The translations under genes were made by a program, and so were the position numbers. Source: Caenorhabditis remanei (taxonomy: Eukaryota; Nematoda; Chromadorea; Rhabditida; Rhabditidae). Taken from it: 64,000 bases of DNA. The stretch is taken from contig NC_071332.1 of NCBI RefSeq assembly GCF_010183535.1, positions 8,246,001 through 8,310,000 on the forward strand, read 5' to 3'. Positions 10,301-23,911 of the stretch are shown here, piece by piece (within the stretch, counting starts at the first letter, position 1; every line of letters begins with the position of its first letter). The notes under the pieces are model-generated. The model saw only the letters and a list, made by a program, of their open reading frames with translations. It ran no database searches and was not told where the DNA came from.

Positions 10301-13300
10301 TCATTCACTCACATCGTCCGGATTTGGTCGATTTTAATCGTCTTAATCCAAATGAGCACGTTGATAACCTCAATCACGCTTTCGATGTCGCCGAGAAGAA
10401 GTTGGAGATCGCTCGTCTTCTTGATGCTGAAGACGTCGATGTTACCAGACCAGATGAGAAGTCGATCATCACTTACGTCTCCCTGTATTACCATCACTTT
10501 GCTAAACAAAAGACAGAAATGACTGGAGCCAGACGTATTGCTAACGTAAGTATACATTTCTCATAAAGAAGTCATTACATGATTGATGTTATTTCAGATC
10601 GTCGGAAAACTCATGGTCTCTGAAACCATGGAGGACGACTACGAGCACATTGCATCTGAGCTTCTCAACTGGATCCGTGTCACCATCAAAACATTGGAAT
10701 CTCGCCGTTTCCCTAACTCACTCAACGGAATGCGTGAAGAACATGCCAAGTTCAATCAATTCCGTACAAGTGAGAAACCACCAAAATACAAGGAAAAGGG
10801 AGAATTGGAAGCTCTTTTCTTCACAATTCAAACCAAACGAAAGGCGATGAGTCGTAAACAATATCAACCACCACAAGGATTGTTCATGCACGATATTGAG
10901 TCTGCTTGGGCTCAATTGGACTATGCTGAAAACGAGAGACAAGTAGCGATTATTGCTGAACTTCAAAGACAAGAGAAGTTGGAACAACTTGCACAAAGAT
11001 TTCACAAAAAAGCAAAGCTGCGAGACAGTTGGCTCAGATCTGTTCAAGTGGTTCTCGAAGAAATGGAACACGGACGCAGTGCGTCGCAAGTTGAGAAAAC
11101 TTTAAAGAAGCAGCAAGCCATTTCCACTGATATTTTGGCTCGTGAAGATCGTTTCAAGATGTTGACAGCAATGTGCAATGAGTTATGCACAGAGAAGTAT
11201 CATGAATCTGACAAGGTTCGTGGGATGGAAAGAGAAATCATCGACCGCTGGACACAATTGTTGGCACTCCTTGAGCAGCGTAAACGAGCTCTTATGAGTT
11301 TGAATGATTTGATGTCTCTTCTTCGTGACATTGATACTCTTTCCAACGAGTTATACGCTTTGGAACCAGCCGTCAGAAATCGTGATGTTGGAAAACATTT
11401 GATCGGTGTTGAAGACCTTCTTGGAAAACACGATCTCGTTGATGCTCAGATCAATGCTCACGGATCTCTCCTTTCAAAACTCTCACAGGCTGCTAACAAC
11501 TATATTCGTCACAAAGAAGAACAATTTGATGTGCTCCAGAGAAAGCTAGATGAAGTTACTGCTCAATACAACACACTCGTTGAGTTGTGTCGCTCAAGAC
11601 GTCTTGCTTTGGAAAGAGCTCGTTCCTTGTTCCAGTTCATTCAAGATCATGAAGAAGAAATGGCTTGGCTCGCCGAGAAAGAGAAGTTGTGTACTACAGC
11701 ACTGAGCAGTGGAGATGTTTCTGCCGTTCCACAAACCACTCTGCTTTACAAGAACGTTGAGATGGAAATGCAAACACACTGGGCTCGAAGCAAAGGAATG
11801 ATTGCTGGAGGAGAACGACTCGTTCAAAATGGTCAATCTAAGGAAGATATACAACGAAGATTGACTCAAATGAATCAAGGATGGGAAAGACTTCGTGTTG
11901 CTGTTGATGCTCTCGGAAATTGGTTGTCTGAAGCTCGTCATGCTCAACAATATTTCCAAGATGCTAATGAAGCTGAATCCTGGATTCGTGAAAAGATGCC
12001 ACTTGTCAAGTCTGATGATTTGGGGCGTGATGAAGGAGCTGCTGAGTCGCTGCTACAACGGCATGCTCGTCTCGAGGAGGAGATTCGCGCATACAAGTGA
12101 GTTTTCGGTAATTAATTTTACCTGATCTATTGTTTTGTTTTCAGGAATGACATCACACGTCTTGAAGAAATGCAAAGCCAACTCGCCAACAGTGCTTTCC
12201 ACACTGCAACTACGAGCCAATCTGTTCAAGAGACCGAAGAAGTAACAGTTCCTCAAATCGAGATGTCATACAAATATGAAGGAAATGGAATGCGTGTTGG
12301 AAAGGGAGAGATTCTCGCTCTTCTTGAAAAGTCTACACCTGAATGGTGGAGAGCTTTGAAGCGAGACGGAACCGAAGGTTATGTGCCTGCAAACTACTGT
12401 AAAATCGTTCCGGGTGAATCTGTGACAGTTACCCAAACAACACAAAAGACCACGACTACAGTCGAAGGAAATGAGACGAAGAGTTCCGTAGTTGCAGACA
12501 GACAACACAAGATTTCCAACGATTATCGCGAGCTGAGAAGACTCGGTGATGTCCGACGACGCCTTCTTTCTGATAACATCAAACTTCTTCGCTTCTACCG
12601 AGAATGTGATGATTTCGAGAGATGGGCGAAAGAAATTGAAGTATCATTGGCTGATGAACCATCTCCAGAACATGTTGCTGCATTCCGTCGTAAATTCGAT
12701 AAGCTCGAAGCTGATATGAAGACTAATGGAGGAACACAGCTGAAGCATATTAATGACATTGCAAATGATTTGATCTCTGAAGGACATGGACAGTCTAGAC
12801 AAATTGAATCCCGTCAACACAAGATCAATGCTATGTGGGAGAATTTGGAGCGACTCAGAAAGCAAAGAGCTGTTCGTCTCGAAGCCACAGAACGTGTTGC
12901 TGATTTTGATACTACTTGTGAAAGTGCTCGTGAATGGATGCTCGGAAAATTCGAGCAACTTGATCGTAATCCAAATGATGTCAAGAGTCTTCAAAACTTG
13001 GAACGTGATCTGAAGCCCCTGGAGGATAAGATCGCTGCGCTGGAGAAATTGGCTGCTGCCGTTAAGAAAGATCATCCAGAAGAAGCTGCTGCTATCGAAA
13101 GAAAGATCGCTGAGTTGAGAGCTCTTCACGCTGATCTTTTGAGACGTGCTCAGGAGAAGATGTTGCTTGCAGAGCAGACTCAAGGAAAGGAGATGTTCGA
13201 ATCTGCTCTTCGTGATATGATGGGATGGATCGAGAAGACTCGTAAAGGAATGTTGGAAGATGTTCACCCAGTTGATGTAGCTGAAGCCGAAGAACTCCTC

Positions 13301-16300
13301 AAGAAGCATTATGAACTCGGAGAACAGATTAAGGATAAGAAGTACGAAGTTGAATATTGTCAAGAGCTCGGACGGCGTCTCCTTGAACGTAGCCCACGTA
13401 TGCCGAAGGTTGAGGAACAATTACAGAACCTTGTCTCCGAAATGGCCGCTCTTCGTGATCTTTATCGTCGACGTGATACTATTTTGAAGCAACAACTTGA
13501 TCTCCAACTTTTCAACCGCGAGTCTGAACGTATTGATGCAGCCACCAAAGGACATGAAGCATTCCTTGAGTTCGATAACCTTGGAGATTCTGTGGAATCC
13601 GTTGAAAACTTGCTGAAAAGACATCGTGACTTAGAAGCAAAGCTTGATGCCCAGGAAGCTAGACTTGAAGCTTTCTCTCGTACTGCAGATGATATGATCA
13701 AGGCTCAACACGCTGATTCTGCTTACATCGAGCAGAGAAGGAGAGATGTTCTTGCCAGAAGAGAAGCTGTACGACGTGCTGCTGCCCAACGAAAGAAGCA
13801 ATTGGAAGCCTCCCTTGAATATCAAGAAATGCGTCGTGAGGCCGATGAAGTTATGGGATGGATGCATGAGAAGGCCAAATTGGTTGCTAGCGGAGATGAT
13901 ACAGCACTTACACCATCTGCGATTCCGCATCGTCTCTTGAAACACGAAGCCTTTGAAGCTGAGATTATTGCAAACGATTCACGCATTCAGCAGATCAACA
14001 AAGAAGGAGATGGTTTGATTGCAAAGAAACACTACGAATCACCAAATGTTGAAAAGATTGTTCGACAAGTCAACGCTCAATGGGGAGACTTGAAGAAACA
14101 AGTTTACAACAAAGGTCAACGACTCCGTCAGGCTGCTGATCAGAAAGGACTTGATAGAATTTTGGAAGATGCTCATGCTAAACTCGATGAAATGGAATCT
14201 GCGTTGAACTCGAAGGATCAAGGACTCGATCTAAGATCCGTCAAAGACTTGTTGCAAAAGCACACAGTTCTCGAACAAGAAATGGGACTTTACGGAAACA
14301 AGGTGAGTATTTTAATATTTTCAACAACTTCATTTCATAATAATTTTTCAGCTTTCTGATATCGAGAATCGTGGGAAGAAAATGGCTGTTGAGGGACATT
14401 ATGATGCAGACAAGATTCATTCGACTGTTGGAGATCTTCTTAAACGCTATGCTGCTATGAAAGGACCAGCTAAACGTAGAAAGGGTGATCTCGATGAGTC
14501 TCGTCTTTGGCATCAGCTTGTGTTCGATGTTGATTGTGAACTACAATGGATTGCCGAGAAGAAACCAATCGCTTCATCCCAAGACAATGGTCGCACTTTG
14601 ACTGAAGCTCTAAATATGGTTAAGAAGCAGGAACAATTGGAAGCTGAAGTGAATCAACATGGAGGACAAATTGATAAAGTTCTTGGACAAGCTTCTGAAC
14701 TTGTCAAGAGACATCATCCAGCTTCTTCACAAATCAAGTCGAAGAGCGGTGAACTTGAAACTGCATGGAGTGAGTTGAGACGTCTTCTTCGTGCCAGACG
14801 TGCTATCGTTGATTGGGGAGTCAAAGAACAACAGTATCTATTCGATGCTGCTGAAGTTGAGTCATGGATGAACGAGAAGCGTAATGCTTTGGCATCAGAA
14901 GATTATGGAAGCGATGAAGATGCTGCAAGAAAGCTTCTCGCTAAACACCGTGCTCTCTGTGAGGATATGACTACCTACCGGCAATGGCTTGAAAAGCTTG
15001 AAGTCAAATGCTCCGAACTTGTTCAATCCGACCGCCCACACATTGATCGGTTCCAGAAGAGACAAGATGAATTGGTTCATGAGTTTGATGCATTGAGTAA
15101 GCTCGCTGAAGATCGTAGAAATGCTCTGGAAGACGCTGTTTGTCTCTATGAGTACATGAGAGAATCTGCTGATTTGGAGCAATGGATTGGAGAGCAGTTG
15201 CAAACAGCTCTGTGTGAAGATTTTGCTGAAGATTATGAGCATCTCAAGGAATTGCAATCCAAGTTTGACGAGTTCAAGCAGAGTGTGAAAACTGGAAGTG
15301 AACGATTTACATCCTGCGAAACTGCTGCCAATGCTATTCTCCGACGCAATCCACCATTTGCCAGAGATGTCGTGAAGAAGCAAGAGAAGCTTAGATCGGC
15401 TTGGAACCTCCTCTGCGAGTACATTGAAACACGTACCGCCAAATTGGCAGTTGCTGAGGAACTCCACCGGTTCCATCGTGATGTTGATGAGTTCGAACAA
15501 TGGATGGCTGACAAGATGGCTAACATGCCACGTGATCTTGGAAGAGATGTGAAACATGTGCATTCTTTGTGGCAACAACATGAGGCTCTCGACAAGGAGA
15601 CTCATAATGCTCAACCACGACTAACTCAACTCGTTGAAGAGGCCGAGAGACTGAAGAAGACTTATCCTGGAGGAAATGCTGAGCAAATTGGAGGAAGACA
15701 GCAGACTTTGGTAGAAGAATGGGAAGAGTTGAGAAATGCTACAGACGACAGAAAGGACATGTTGAGAGCAGCTTTCGATTTGCACACATTCAACGGAAAA
15801 GTCAGAGACTTGCTTGCTTGGACTGATTTGACTATCAGTGACATTCAATCGGATCTTCATATCAATGATCTTCAACAAGCGGAATGGCTTCAAACTGAAC
15901 ATTCTAGGTGAGAAAAATTCCCGATATTCTCAAAGTAACATATTTGTTTTCAGATTGAGTCATGAGATGGACGCAAGAGAACCAGAGTTTACTAGACTTG
16001 TTGGCGATGGTGAAAAGATGGTAAATGCTCAGCACTATGCTACAGAGGAGATTAAGAACAAGACCAGACTTCTCAAAACTGCTCTTGAGCGTCTTCGAAG
16101 TGAATGGACTTTGAGAAACGGATACCTATCGCAAGCTGTTCAGTGGCACGCATTCCAACGAGAAGCTAAGCAAATCATCGCTTCAATTGGATCCAAGAGA
16201 ACCACTCTTCGCAGTTTGGCTGTTGGAGGATCTGTAGCTGATGTTGAGAGTCAGAAAAAGAGACTCGACACATTCGAAAAAGCACTGTCCACTCTTGATG

Positions 16301-19300
16301 AGCGTACCGTTACTTTGGATCATACTGCTAATGAATTGATGAAGGCTCGTCATATGGAATCGAAGAATATCGCGATGTGGCAATCTAAGGTTCATGAAGA
16401 ACTCAAGCTGCTCCGTGAAGATATTGAAGCTAGACATGCTATGTTGAAGGACGCGTTTGCTCTCGCTTCATTCGGAAGTGATGTTGCTCAAATTGAAGCT
16501 TGGATTGATGAGAAGACTAATGGAATTCGCAAGGCTCGCGATCAATCTAGCGAGAGTATCTCTATTGAGGAGAAGATGAAAAGACTGCAAACTCATCAAG
16601 CTCTTGAAGCGGAAGTTGCTGCCAACAAAACGATTGTCGATCAAATTCTCCAACGCGGACAACAGTTGAAGAGTCTTCACCGTAATCCAAAAATTGCTGA
16701 TCGTTGCGATGAACTTAATGTGAAATGGAGTCAACTTGCTGGCGCTTGTGCTGATCAATCCAGAGCCCTCGAAGAAGCGAGAGATCTTCTCAGATTCAAA
16801 CAACTCGTTGAGAACGTACTCGCATGGATCAATGAGAAGGAAGTTCTTGTATCGACTGCCGATATGGGAAGAGACATGGAACATTGTCGATTGTTGCTTG
16901 AACGTTTGGATGGAACTCGTTCCGATTCCACAGTAGATGAGCAGACTCTCGATGAAATTAACCGTCTCGGAGAGAAACTTGTAAAGCAAGGAAGATCAAG
17001 CCGCGATCAAGTTCAAAAGGAGCAACAACATCTCAATGAAAAGTGAGTAAAATGAGATATACTGTTTCTTGATTAGAAGTTCCCTCGAAATAACCAAAAA
17101 ATCATCTTTTTATTTTTCACTAGATTTATGAAAGTATTGACACCTGTACCAGACATAATCTGTTTGTAATCTCCTAGACCTCCAATCCAATCCAACCAAC
17201 TTTTTTTTTGCAGATGGCGTCTCTTACTCGGACAACTGTCACACTACCGTACTGATCTTATGGCTGCCATGGAAGTTCATACTTTCAATCGGGATGTTGA
17301 AGACACTGATGAACGTATCCACGAAAAGATTGCCGCTATGAAGAGCGATGATTTCGGAAAAGACTTTGCCAGGTAATCGTTTCTCGAATGGCAATGATTA
17401 CTCATATACATTTTTCAGTGTGGAACTTCTTGTTCGTAAGCAGTCAGCTCTCGAGAGAGACATGAGTGCGATCCATCAAAAGCTCATCGCCCATGACAGA
17501 GATGCTCAGAAGATTCTTGAGAAAAGACCACCACTCAAAGACACTATTCTCGATTCGTTGAAGAAGTTGGAAGAGAGCTGGAAGCAGTTGTCTGAAGCCG
17601 CTGAAGCAAGAAATGACAAGTTGAATCGGTCCTTCAAACTTTATAAATATCTTGATGATGTTAAAAAGACCGAACAGTGGGCAAATCAAGTCAGAAACAA
17701 GATGACATCTCACCAAACACCGAAAGATAGTAGTGGTGCTCGCAAACTTCTGGAACAACATCACGAGCGTAAAGCTGAGATCGACGGAAGAGCTGAAGAG
17801 TTACGTCAATTGCATGAAGAAGGACAAGCTCTGAATCAAGAACAACCAGAACATAAGGCTGAAGTTCAGAGAGCTCACAAACGTGTCCAAAACTCCGAAC
17901 ATCAATTGAGACAGACTTGGGAAAGCGAGAAGGGAACTCTTCAGAAGCTTCTCGAATGGATGCTATGGTGCGACGAGGCAGTTCAGTGTGAACAGTGGCT
18001 CGCTGATAAGGAGAATCAAATCGCTCGTGGAGAACTTGGTGATACTTCTGATGCTGTCGAAATGCTTATTAAGGGACACAGTGCTTTCGAAGATACTGTT
18101 CGCAAACAGAGTGAGAAGATTGATGTGCTCGCCAAGAATGCCGATGCTCTCGTGTCTGGAGGAAACAACTACCGTGCTGATATAATTACCCGCAAGGAAG
18201 AAGTTACTGCAAGACATGCACTTCTTCTCAAGAGTGTCACCAAGAGAAAGGATATGTTGGAGGATTCGAAGAGATACCACGAATTCATTCGCCATTGTGG
18301 AGAACTCATAATCTGGATAACTGCCAAATTGCAGCTTGCTTACGATGAGAGCTTCTTGGATCATACCAACTTGCGTTCCAAACTTCAGAAGCATATGGCT
18401 TTCGATTCAGAACTAGTCGAAAATGAGAAACGCTTGTCAACTGTTGAAAGACAAGGAGAAGAACTGGTAGCTGACAATCACTTCATGAGTGAACAAGTGA
18501 AAGCGCAACTTGTCGAGTTGAGATCTGGATGGGACGAGCTTAGAACAAAATCTGCTCTCAAAACACAACGTCTTCGTGAGGCATTCGAACTCCACTCACT
18601 TCAGCGGAAGGTAGAAGATATAGAGAAATGGCTTGACAAGGTTGAAGGAGAACTTGCTTCTGAAGATCATGGAAGAGATATGCTATCCACTCAACTTCTT
18701 ATCAAGAAACTAGACACTCTTCAAACTGAAATCGCTGGACGTTCTGATGCAGTTGTCGAGATGATGAAGAAAGCACGAGAGTTGAGAGTTCAAGGATCAG
18801 CTGCTGCTGATGACTGTCTCAAGCAAGCCGAACAAGTTGAGGCTCGTTATTCTAGTCTTGGTGAACCTGTCGATATTCGTAGAGCTAATCTAGTTGACGC
18901 TCAAGCCTTCTTCGAATGGGTAAAAGCTGCTGAAGAGGATCTTGAATGGCTCTCCGATAAGATGCCGTTGGCAAGCAGTGGAGAATCTGGTGACTCATTG
19001 CAAAGTGCTCTGTCACTTCAGAAGAAACATGCTGCTTTGGAAAAGGTAAAATTAACATTTTCGAACTTGATTTCATACTTTCGTTTTACAGGAACTCGAT
19101 ACTCGCCAGTCAGCCATGGATGATACCGAGAAACGCGGAAAGGATATGATTCGTCAACGTCATTTTGCCTCTGGACACATTCAGAAAATCCTCGACAGAC
19201 TTTCAACTGCAATGCTCACATTGAAGGAGAGCTGCGGATTAAGACGTGATCTTCTCCAAGAAGCCATCGATGCTCATGAGTACTACACCGAAGAAACTGA

Positions 19301-22300
19301 AGCTGAACAGTGGCTCCGTGAACAGATGCCACTTGCAATGAGTCAAGAAATGGGAAGAGATCAAGCTGGAGCTGAAAGTCACTTGAGACGATTGACTGTT
19401 TTGGATAAAGAAGTTGAGTTGTTCAAGAATGAAATTGATCGACTCAAAAAACGAGCTGATGGACTTCTCGCTAGAGAGCACCACGATGCTATGTCGATTG
19501 CTGCAAAACAACGAAAATTGGAGGCTTTGTTCGGAGATCTCTGCAGAGAGTGTGCTAGAAGAAGAACTCAAATTGTCGATGCCTCCAAATATCACAAGTT
19601 CGTTCGACAGGCCGATGATTTGTCGGACTGGTTACGTGAAAAGGAAAGAACCGCTTCTGCTGAAGAATACGGACAAGACCTCGAAGACTGCCAACAAATA
19701 ATTGAACAATTCGAATCGACTGTTCGCGAATTGGCTGCTGCTGGAGAACGTGTTGCTCTTGTTCAACGTTCACAAGAAGATCTATTGAGAAGTGGACATC
19801 CATATGGAGCATCAATTACTGCAAAGGGAGCTGATGTTCAAAGACTCTGGACTCATGTCAATGAAGTTGCTAACGAAAGAAAGCAGGCATTGAATGGAGC
19901 TCGTCAAGTACATCGTTTCGACCAAGAAGCTGATCAAACTTTGAACTGGTTGCAAGACAAAGAAGCAACCGGAGTTGCTATGGAACAAGAAGATCTTTCT
20001 AGAGCTGATCTTGCTTCTGTCAAGGCTCAATTGCAGAGACATGATGAGTTCATGCACGGAATGAAGGCAGTTGAGAAACAAGTTGCTGAGTTATGCCACG
20101 AAGCGGAACGACTCTGGAACTCCTTCCCAGATACCAGACATCATTTGGAAGTTCGTAGATTGGATATGGAAGAACAACTCAAAGATATCCTCGAAGCTGC
20201 TAAGAAGCATTTGGAGAGACTTCGTCATATGCAGAGCTTGCAATCTTACTTCCAAGAATACCGTGAGATGATGCAATGGATGAAGAATATGCAGACTACA
20301 ATGACATCAGAGCAACTGCCACGTGACGTCGCTTCCTGTGAATCTCTTGTCCGTCGCCACGACGAATACAATCTCGAAATGCAAGGACGTAAACCATTTG
20401 TCGACGATTTCGCTCGCCAAGGAAGAAGAATGATCCAGTCTAACCATGTTTTGTCTCAAGAGATTCAAGAAAAAGTTGAAGTTCTCGAAAAGTCATGGGA
20501 GATGCTGTGTGAAATCTGGAAGGATCGTGCTGAGTTGTACGAAGAGAACATGGATGTTCAGAAATGGAAACAAAATGCTGAACAACTCGATTCATGGCTG
20601 GAAGAACGCGCTGGACTTCTCGGAGATGATTGGAGAATGGTCGATTCAGTTGAAATGGCAGAGAGTCATCTTCGTGATTTCGACGATTTCCTCGTAACCC
20701 TTGAAGCACAAAACGAAAAATGCGAGATGGTGAAGCGTCTGACACTTGTCGAACAGAACTTCAGCCGCCTCAGAAGCAAGGAGATTGATCGATCAAGAAT
20801 TGCAGAAGAAGATCAAAAGAGAAGAGACACCATCAAGATTGTTGAGAAAGGAAACATTCTGGCTAACCGTAGACAAGAAAGAGAACGAAGAAAGACTCAG
20901 GAGATTTCGCTTCTTCGTCCATCACCATCAGGAGAAGAGTTCTCTACGCACACAATGCCACGCAAGGATCGAAAGGATCGCGCTAAGACTACTGCCGATT
21001 TGGGTAAAACATGCTCATTTTGTACTAATAAAACTAGTTTATTTTCAGCACCTGGATCCGTTCAAATCGGTGAGCTCCTTGCTTCATCTTCCACTGTGAC
21101 ACCACTTCAATCTGGTGTCGAAATGACAAAGACTCCATCATTCACCACTCGTCGTACACAGTCTATTCGTAAAGGAAGTCGCTGGGAAGATATGGGAGCA
21201 ATAGACATGAAAGGATTCTTCGATCGTAAGCAATGTCAACAGAGTGGAGGAAAACGTGCGACAATTCGATCATGGAAGAACTATTATGGAATTCTTTGCG
21301 GACAACTCCTGTGTTTCTTCAAGGACGAGCAACAATTCATAGAGAACATTGCTGCCGCTCCACCAGTCTACATCTACGGAGCACAATGCGAACAGTATCC
21401 AGAGTATGCCAAGCGAAAGAATGCGTTCCGACTTCTTCTGCAAGACGGTTCCGAATTCATGTTCTCGTGTCCAGACGAGCGTCAAATGTTGGAATGGGTT
21501 GCCAAGATCAAGTTCCACGCTCATCTCACTCCAAGCAATCAGCTCAAGTCTTATTCGTATAATGGTGAGTATTGATGATAATCCCACTAATCAGGAGTGT
21601 TGTCTCTATTTTTCTTCTTGGTTAAGCATGCTTCTTTTGTTTTAGATGATCTCCTTCAAACCACCGGTACAGAACAACTGCCAATGGTTGCACCAAGACG
21701 AAATATCGGCGGCCATGACGTTGCAAACCGCCTATCTCATGCATCCGCTTTCACAACCTCTGACGATTTGGATCAGCATGAACTTGATTATTCGAGTGGG
21801 TTTTTCTACTTTTCTTTCTTTCAGATTATATTTATTACTTCCCTTTGGTTCCCCTCTGTTTCCCTTCCTTTGTTTTCATATTCAGGTCAAACCATGCTTT
21901 TAATTTTGCTTAGCTTTCTAAATGCTTTCATTAAGTTTATCTGCTTCAGGAGGGTGTACTTCTTTGCCACGTGGTAAACATAGTGGTCAAATCACAATGC
22001 GTGATTGTGCCACATTACCAAGAGGATTTGGGTCAGATGTAGTGGAGCAGCAACCAACTGCATTCTTCCCACCTTCTGGTCCACTACTTGCTACTCCATC
22101 GGTATTGACAATGTCATCCTCGTCGATGACAGCAAACTCGGTACCGACAGTAGTAACTCGTAAGATTGGAGTTGTCCGGAGAGCAAGTCGACGACAATCT
22201 GTTTATGCTGAGAGCATTTATGGAGAAGTAGAACAAGCTATTGCAGAGGCTAATCGAGTTTCTATAAACGGCCCGAACGGTTAGTTGGTGGCACTGAAAT

Positions 22301-23021
22301 GTTTTCACCAACACATCTTCACACACTTCTCAACACTGTGTCGACACTCGGAGTTCAACTAATCCTACGTTTCTCATTCGTCCTTGCTTGTCTGTTACTT
22401 GATATTCATTAACATCTAACATCCAATTTGTTCGTTATTAATCAGTCTCAAAAACCCAGTTCCCTCGTATTCTTACCCATTCTCATAACATCTTCTACTC
22501 ACGGGTCATATGCTCAATGTAATTACACAAGTTTGTGAAAATTCAGTGTTACACATAAAATTCCTGGAAAACTGTTCAAATAATATATGTGTTTTCAGGA
22601 GATCACGCTGAACTCCGCCATACCATCCAAACTCATCCAGGAAGTTCCGGTTACACGGTAAGAATTCAAAATTCAGGTCATTAAATTTTTAGTTCATTTT
22701 TCCAGGAAACTCTAATGTACAAAGAGCACACATCATCTAATTATCAACCAATGGAACGATCCATGTCGCCAAGAAGCCAACAAAACGGAGAATTCATTTC
22801 CTGGGTCGAAAGTAATCAACAGAACCAGTCAATGACCACTCCAGATGGCAGATCTACGTCTGCGAGCGTCGTTTCCACCCCTTCCAATTATGATGATAAT
22901 GATTCTATCAAATCGTCATCGAGTAAGACTGTCCAGTGATGCAACATGTATTTTATGATTTCTTCCAGAACGAAAAGGATTCGGTTCGCTGTTTAAGCGA
23001 GGCTCCAAAGTTTCAAAGTAG
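7358..23021 (+). CDS. sma-1: Beta-heavy spectrin (SMA-1)
   Basis: Eighteen exons join in phase: 7358-7424, 8352-8620, 9277-9456, 9826-10110, 10162-10545, 10598-12096, 12145-14302, 14352-15907, 15954-17042, 17214-17372, 17419-19045, 19092-21003, 21049-21564, 21646-21795, 21950-22279, 22599-22657, 22706-22922 and 22969-23021. They give 4,169 residues, close to the length I recall for C. elegans SMA-1. Two actin-binding CH domains lie at about 160-385 ([28 protein letters not shown]). A long array of spectrin repeats follows to about 3,700. An SH3 domain is inserted at about 936-985 (GDEW-like [19 protein letters not shown]), the mark of beta-heavy rather than conventional beta spectrin. A PH domain sits at about 3,776-3,887 ([17 protein letters not shown]). 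The Ser-rich tail ends in a basic stretch. The family links actin to apical membranes; in C. elegans it drives embryonic elongation. Confidence 0.95.
7425..8351 (+). other. First intron of sma-1
   Basis: A 927-base intron with GTATGT donor and TTTCCAG acceptor, far longer than most introns in this gene. The open frames inside it are not supported as exons. Large first introns of nematode genes often hold enhancers, but I see no specific element. Confidence 0.5.
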
Positions 23022-23714
23022 ACAAGCTGATCTTCAAATCTTCTGTAGCCGATGATTGAAGCAGCTGAATTCATAACTGATAATAATATTTATTTTTCTG
23101 TTAGCTCCCATTCTTTTGTTTTTTTGCTTTTCTTTTGATTGTTTATCCCGTACGTCTCCCCGTCTAAAACCCCCATAGTATTATTGCTCATTTCTTATTT
23201 TCTTCTCCCTTGTTAAAAATTTTAATTCCAAATCTAATTTTATTTATTGTGCTTCCTCCCAAACATCACTTTCATTTATTATTATCGTTCAGTCCCTAAT
23301 TGGAAAAGGATCATGAGAAGCCCGAACTCTGACTCCTTTTTCAAATCACGGGATACCTCCACCCTTACTTCATTCTGAATTCGTGACGATTTTTCGATGT
23401 GCTAAAATGGCCTTAGCGATGCTCATAAAACGTGTATTTTATGATAATGACTGTTTAATTATTTTTGTATTGTGTCAGGAATGCCCAGCAATTGTTAGCC
23501 GGCAGGTCAACGAAAGTATTTTCTAAAGAGACTACAGACGATGAGACATTTTTCAAAACTACGAGACGCAGTTTTTTCACATTTTGTCATTTTTTTTAAA
23601 TCCTAAAAATCGTCCTTTTAAACTTGCTTCGCAAGAAAACATTTCAGTATAATTTCCCATAGCTCTAGCTATTTACTTACTTTCAGCGAGTAAGTTGGAT
23701 CGTGTGGCAATATA

Positions 23715-23720
23715 AATAAA
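23715..23720 (+). terminator. Candidate polyadenylation signal after sma-1
   Basis: AATAAA lies about 700 bases after the sma-1 stop and about 190 bases before the next gene's start codon. If it is the one used, the 3' UTR is long for a nematode. No earlier exact AATAAA was noted, though variant signals in the TTATTT-rich stretch at 23.1-23.3 kb are possible. Confidence 0.45.
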
Positions 23721-23911
23721 GTTTTTGCCGTCTTTCATAATTTAAAAAAAAACGATTTATTGAGTTTACAGCAATGCTAACAAAACTAACATTAAGAATT
23801 ATAAACATTTTTGCTCTGCTTCTAGCTTTTTGATTTACTTCTCCCATTCTCTCTTGTCGCCTTAAAAATGAGATATCACTTTTAAAAATATCTTAAATGT
23901 TTCAGTCAGCC

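Noticed and set aside
10154..10522. Long alternative-frame ORF over sma-1 exon 5
   Set aside because: It is a shadow of the CH2 coding exon; the true frame fits the spectrin family and is spliced in phase on both sides.
12644..13420. 258-codon minus-strand ORF inside sma-1
   Set aside because: It is antisense to spectrin repeats with biased codons; such mirror frames are common in long coiled-coil genes and it has no domain.
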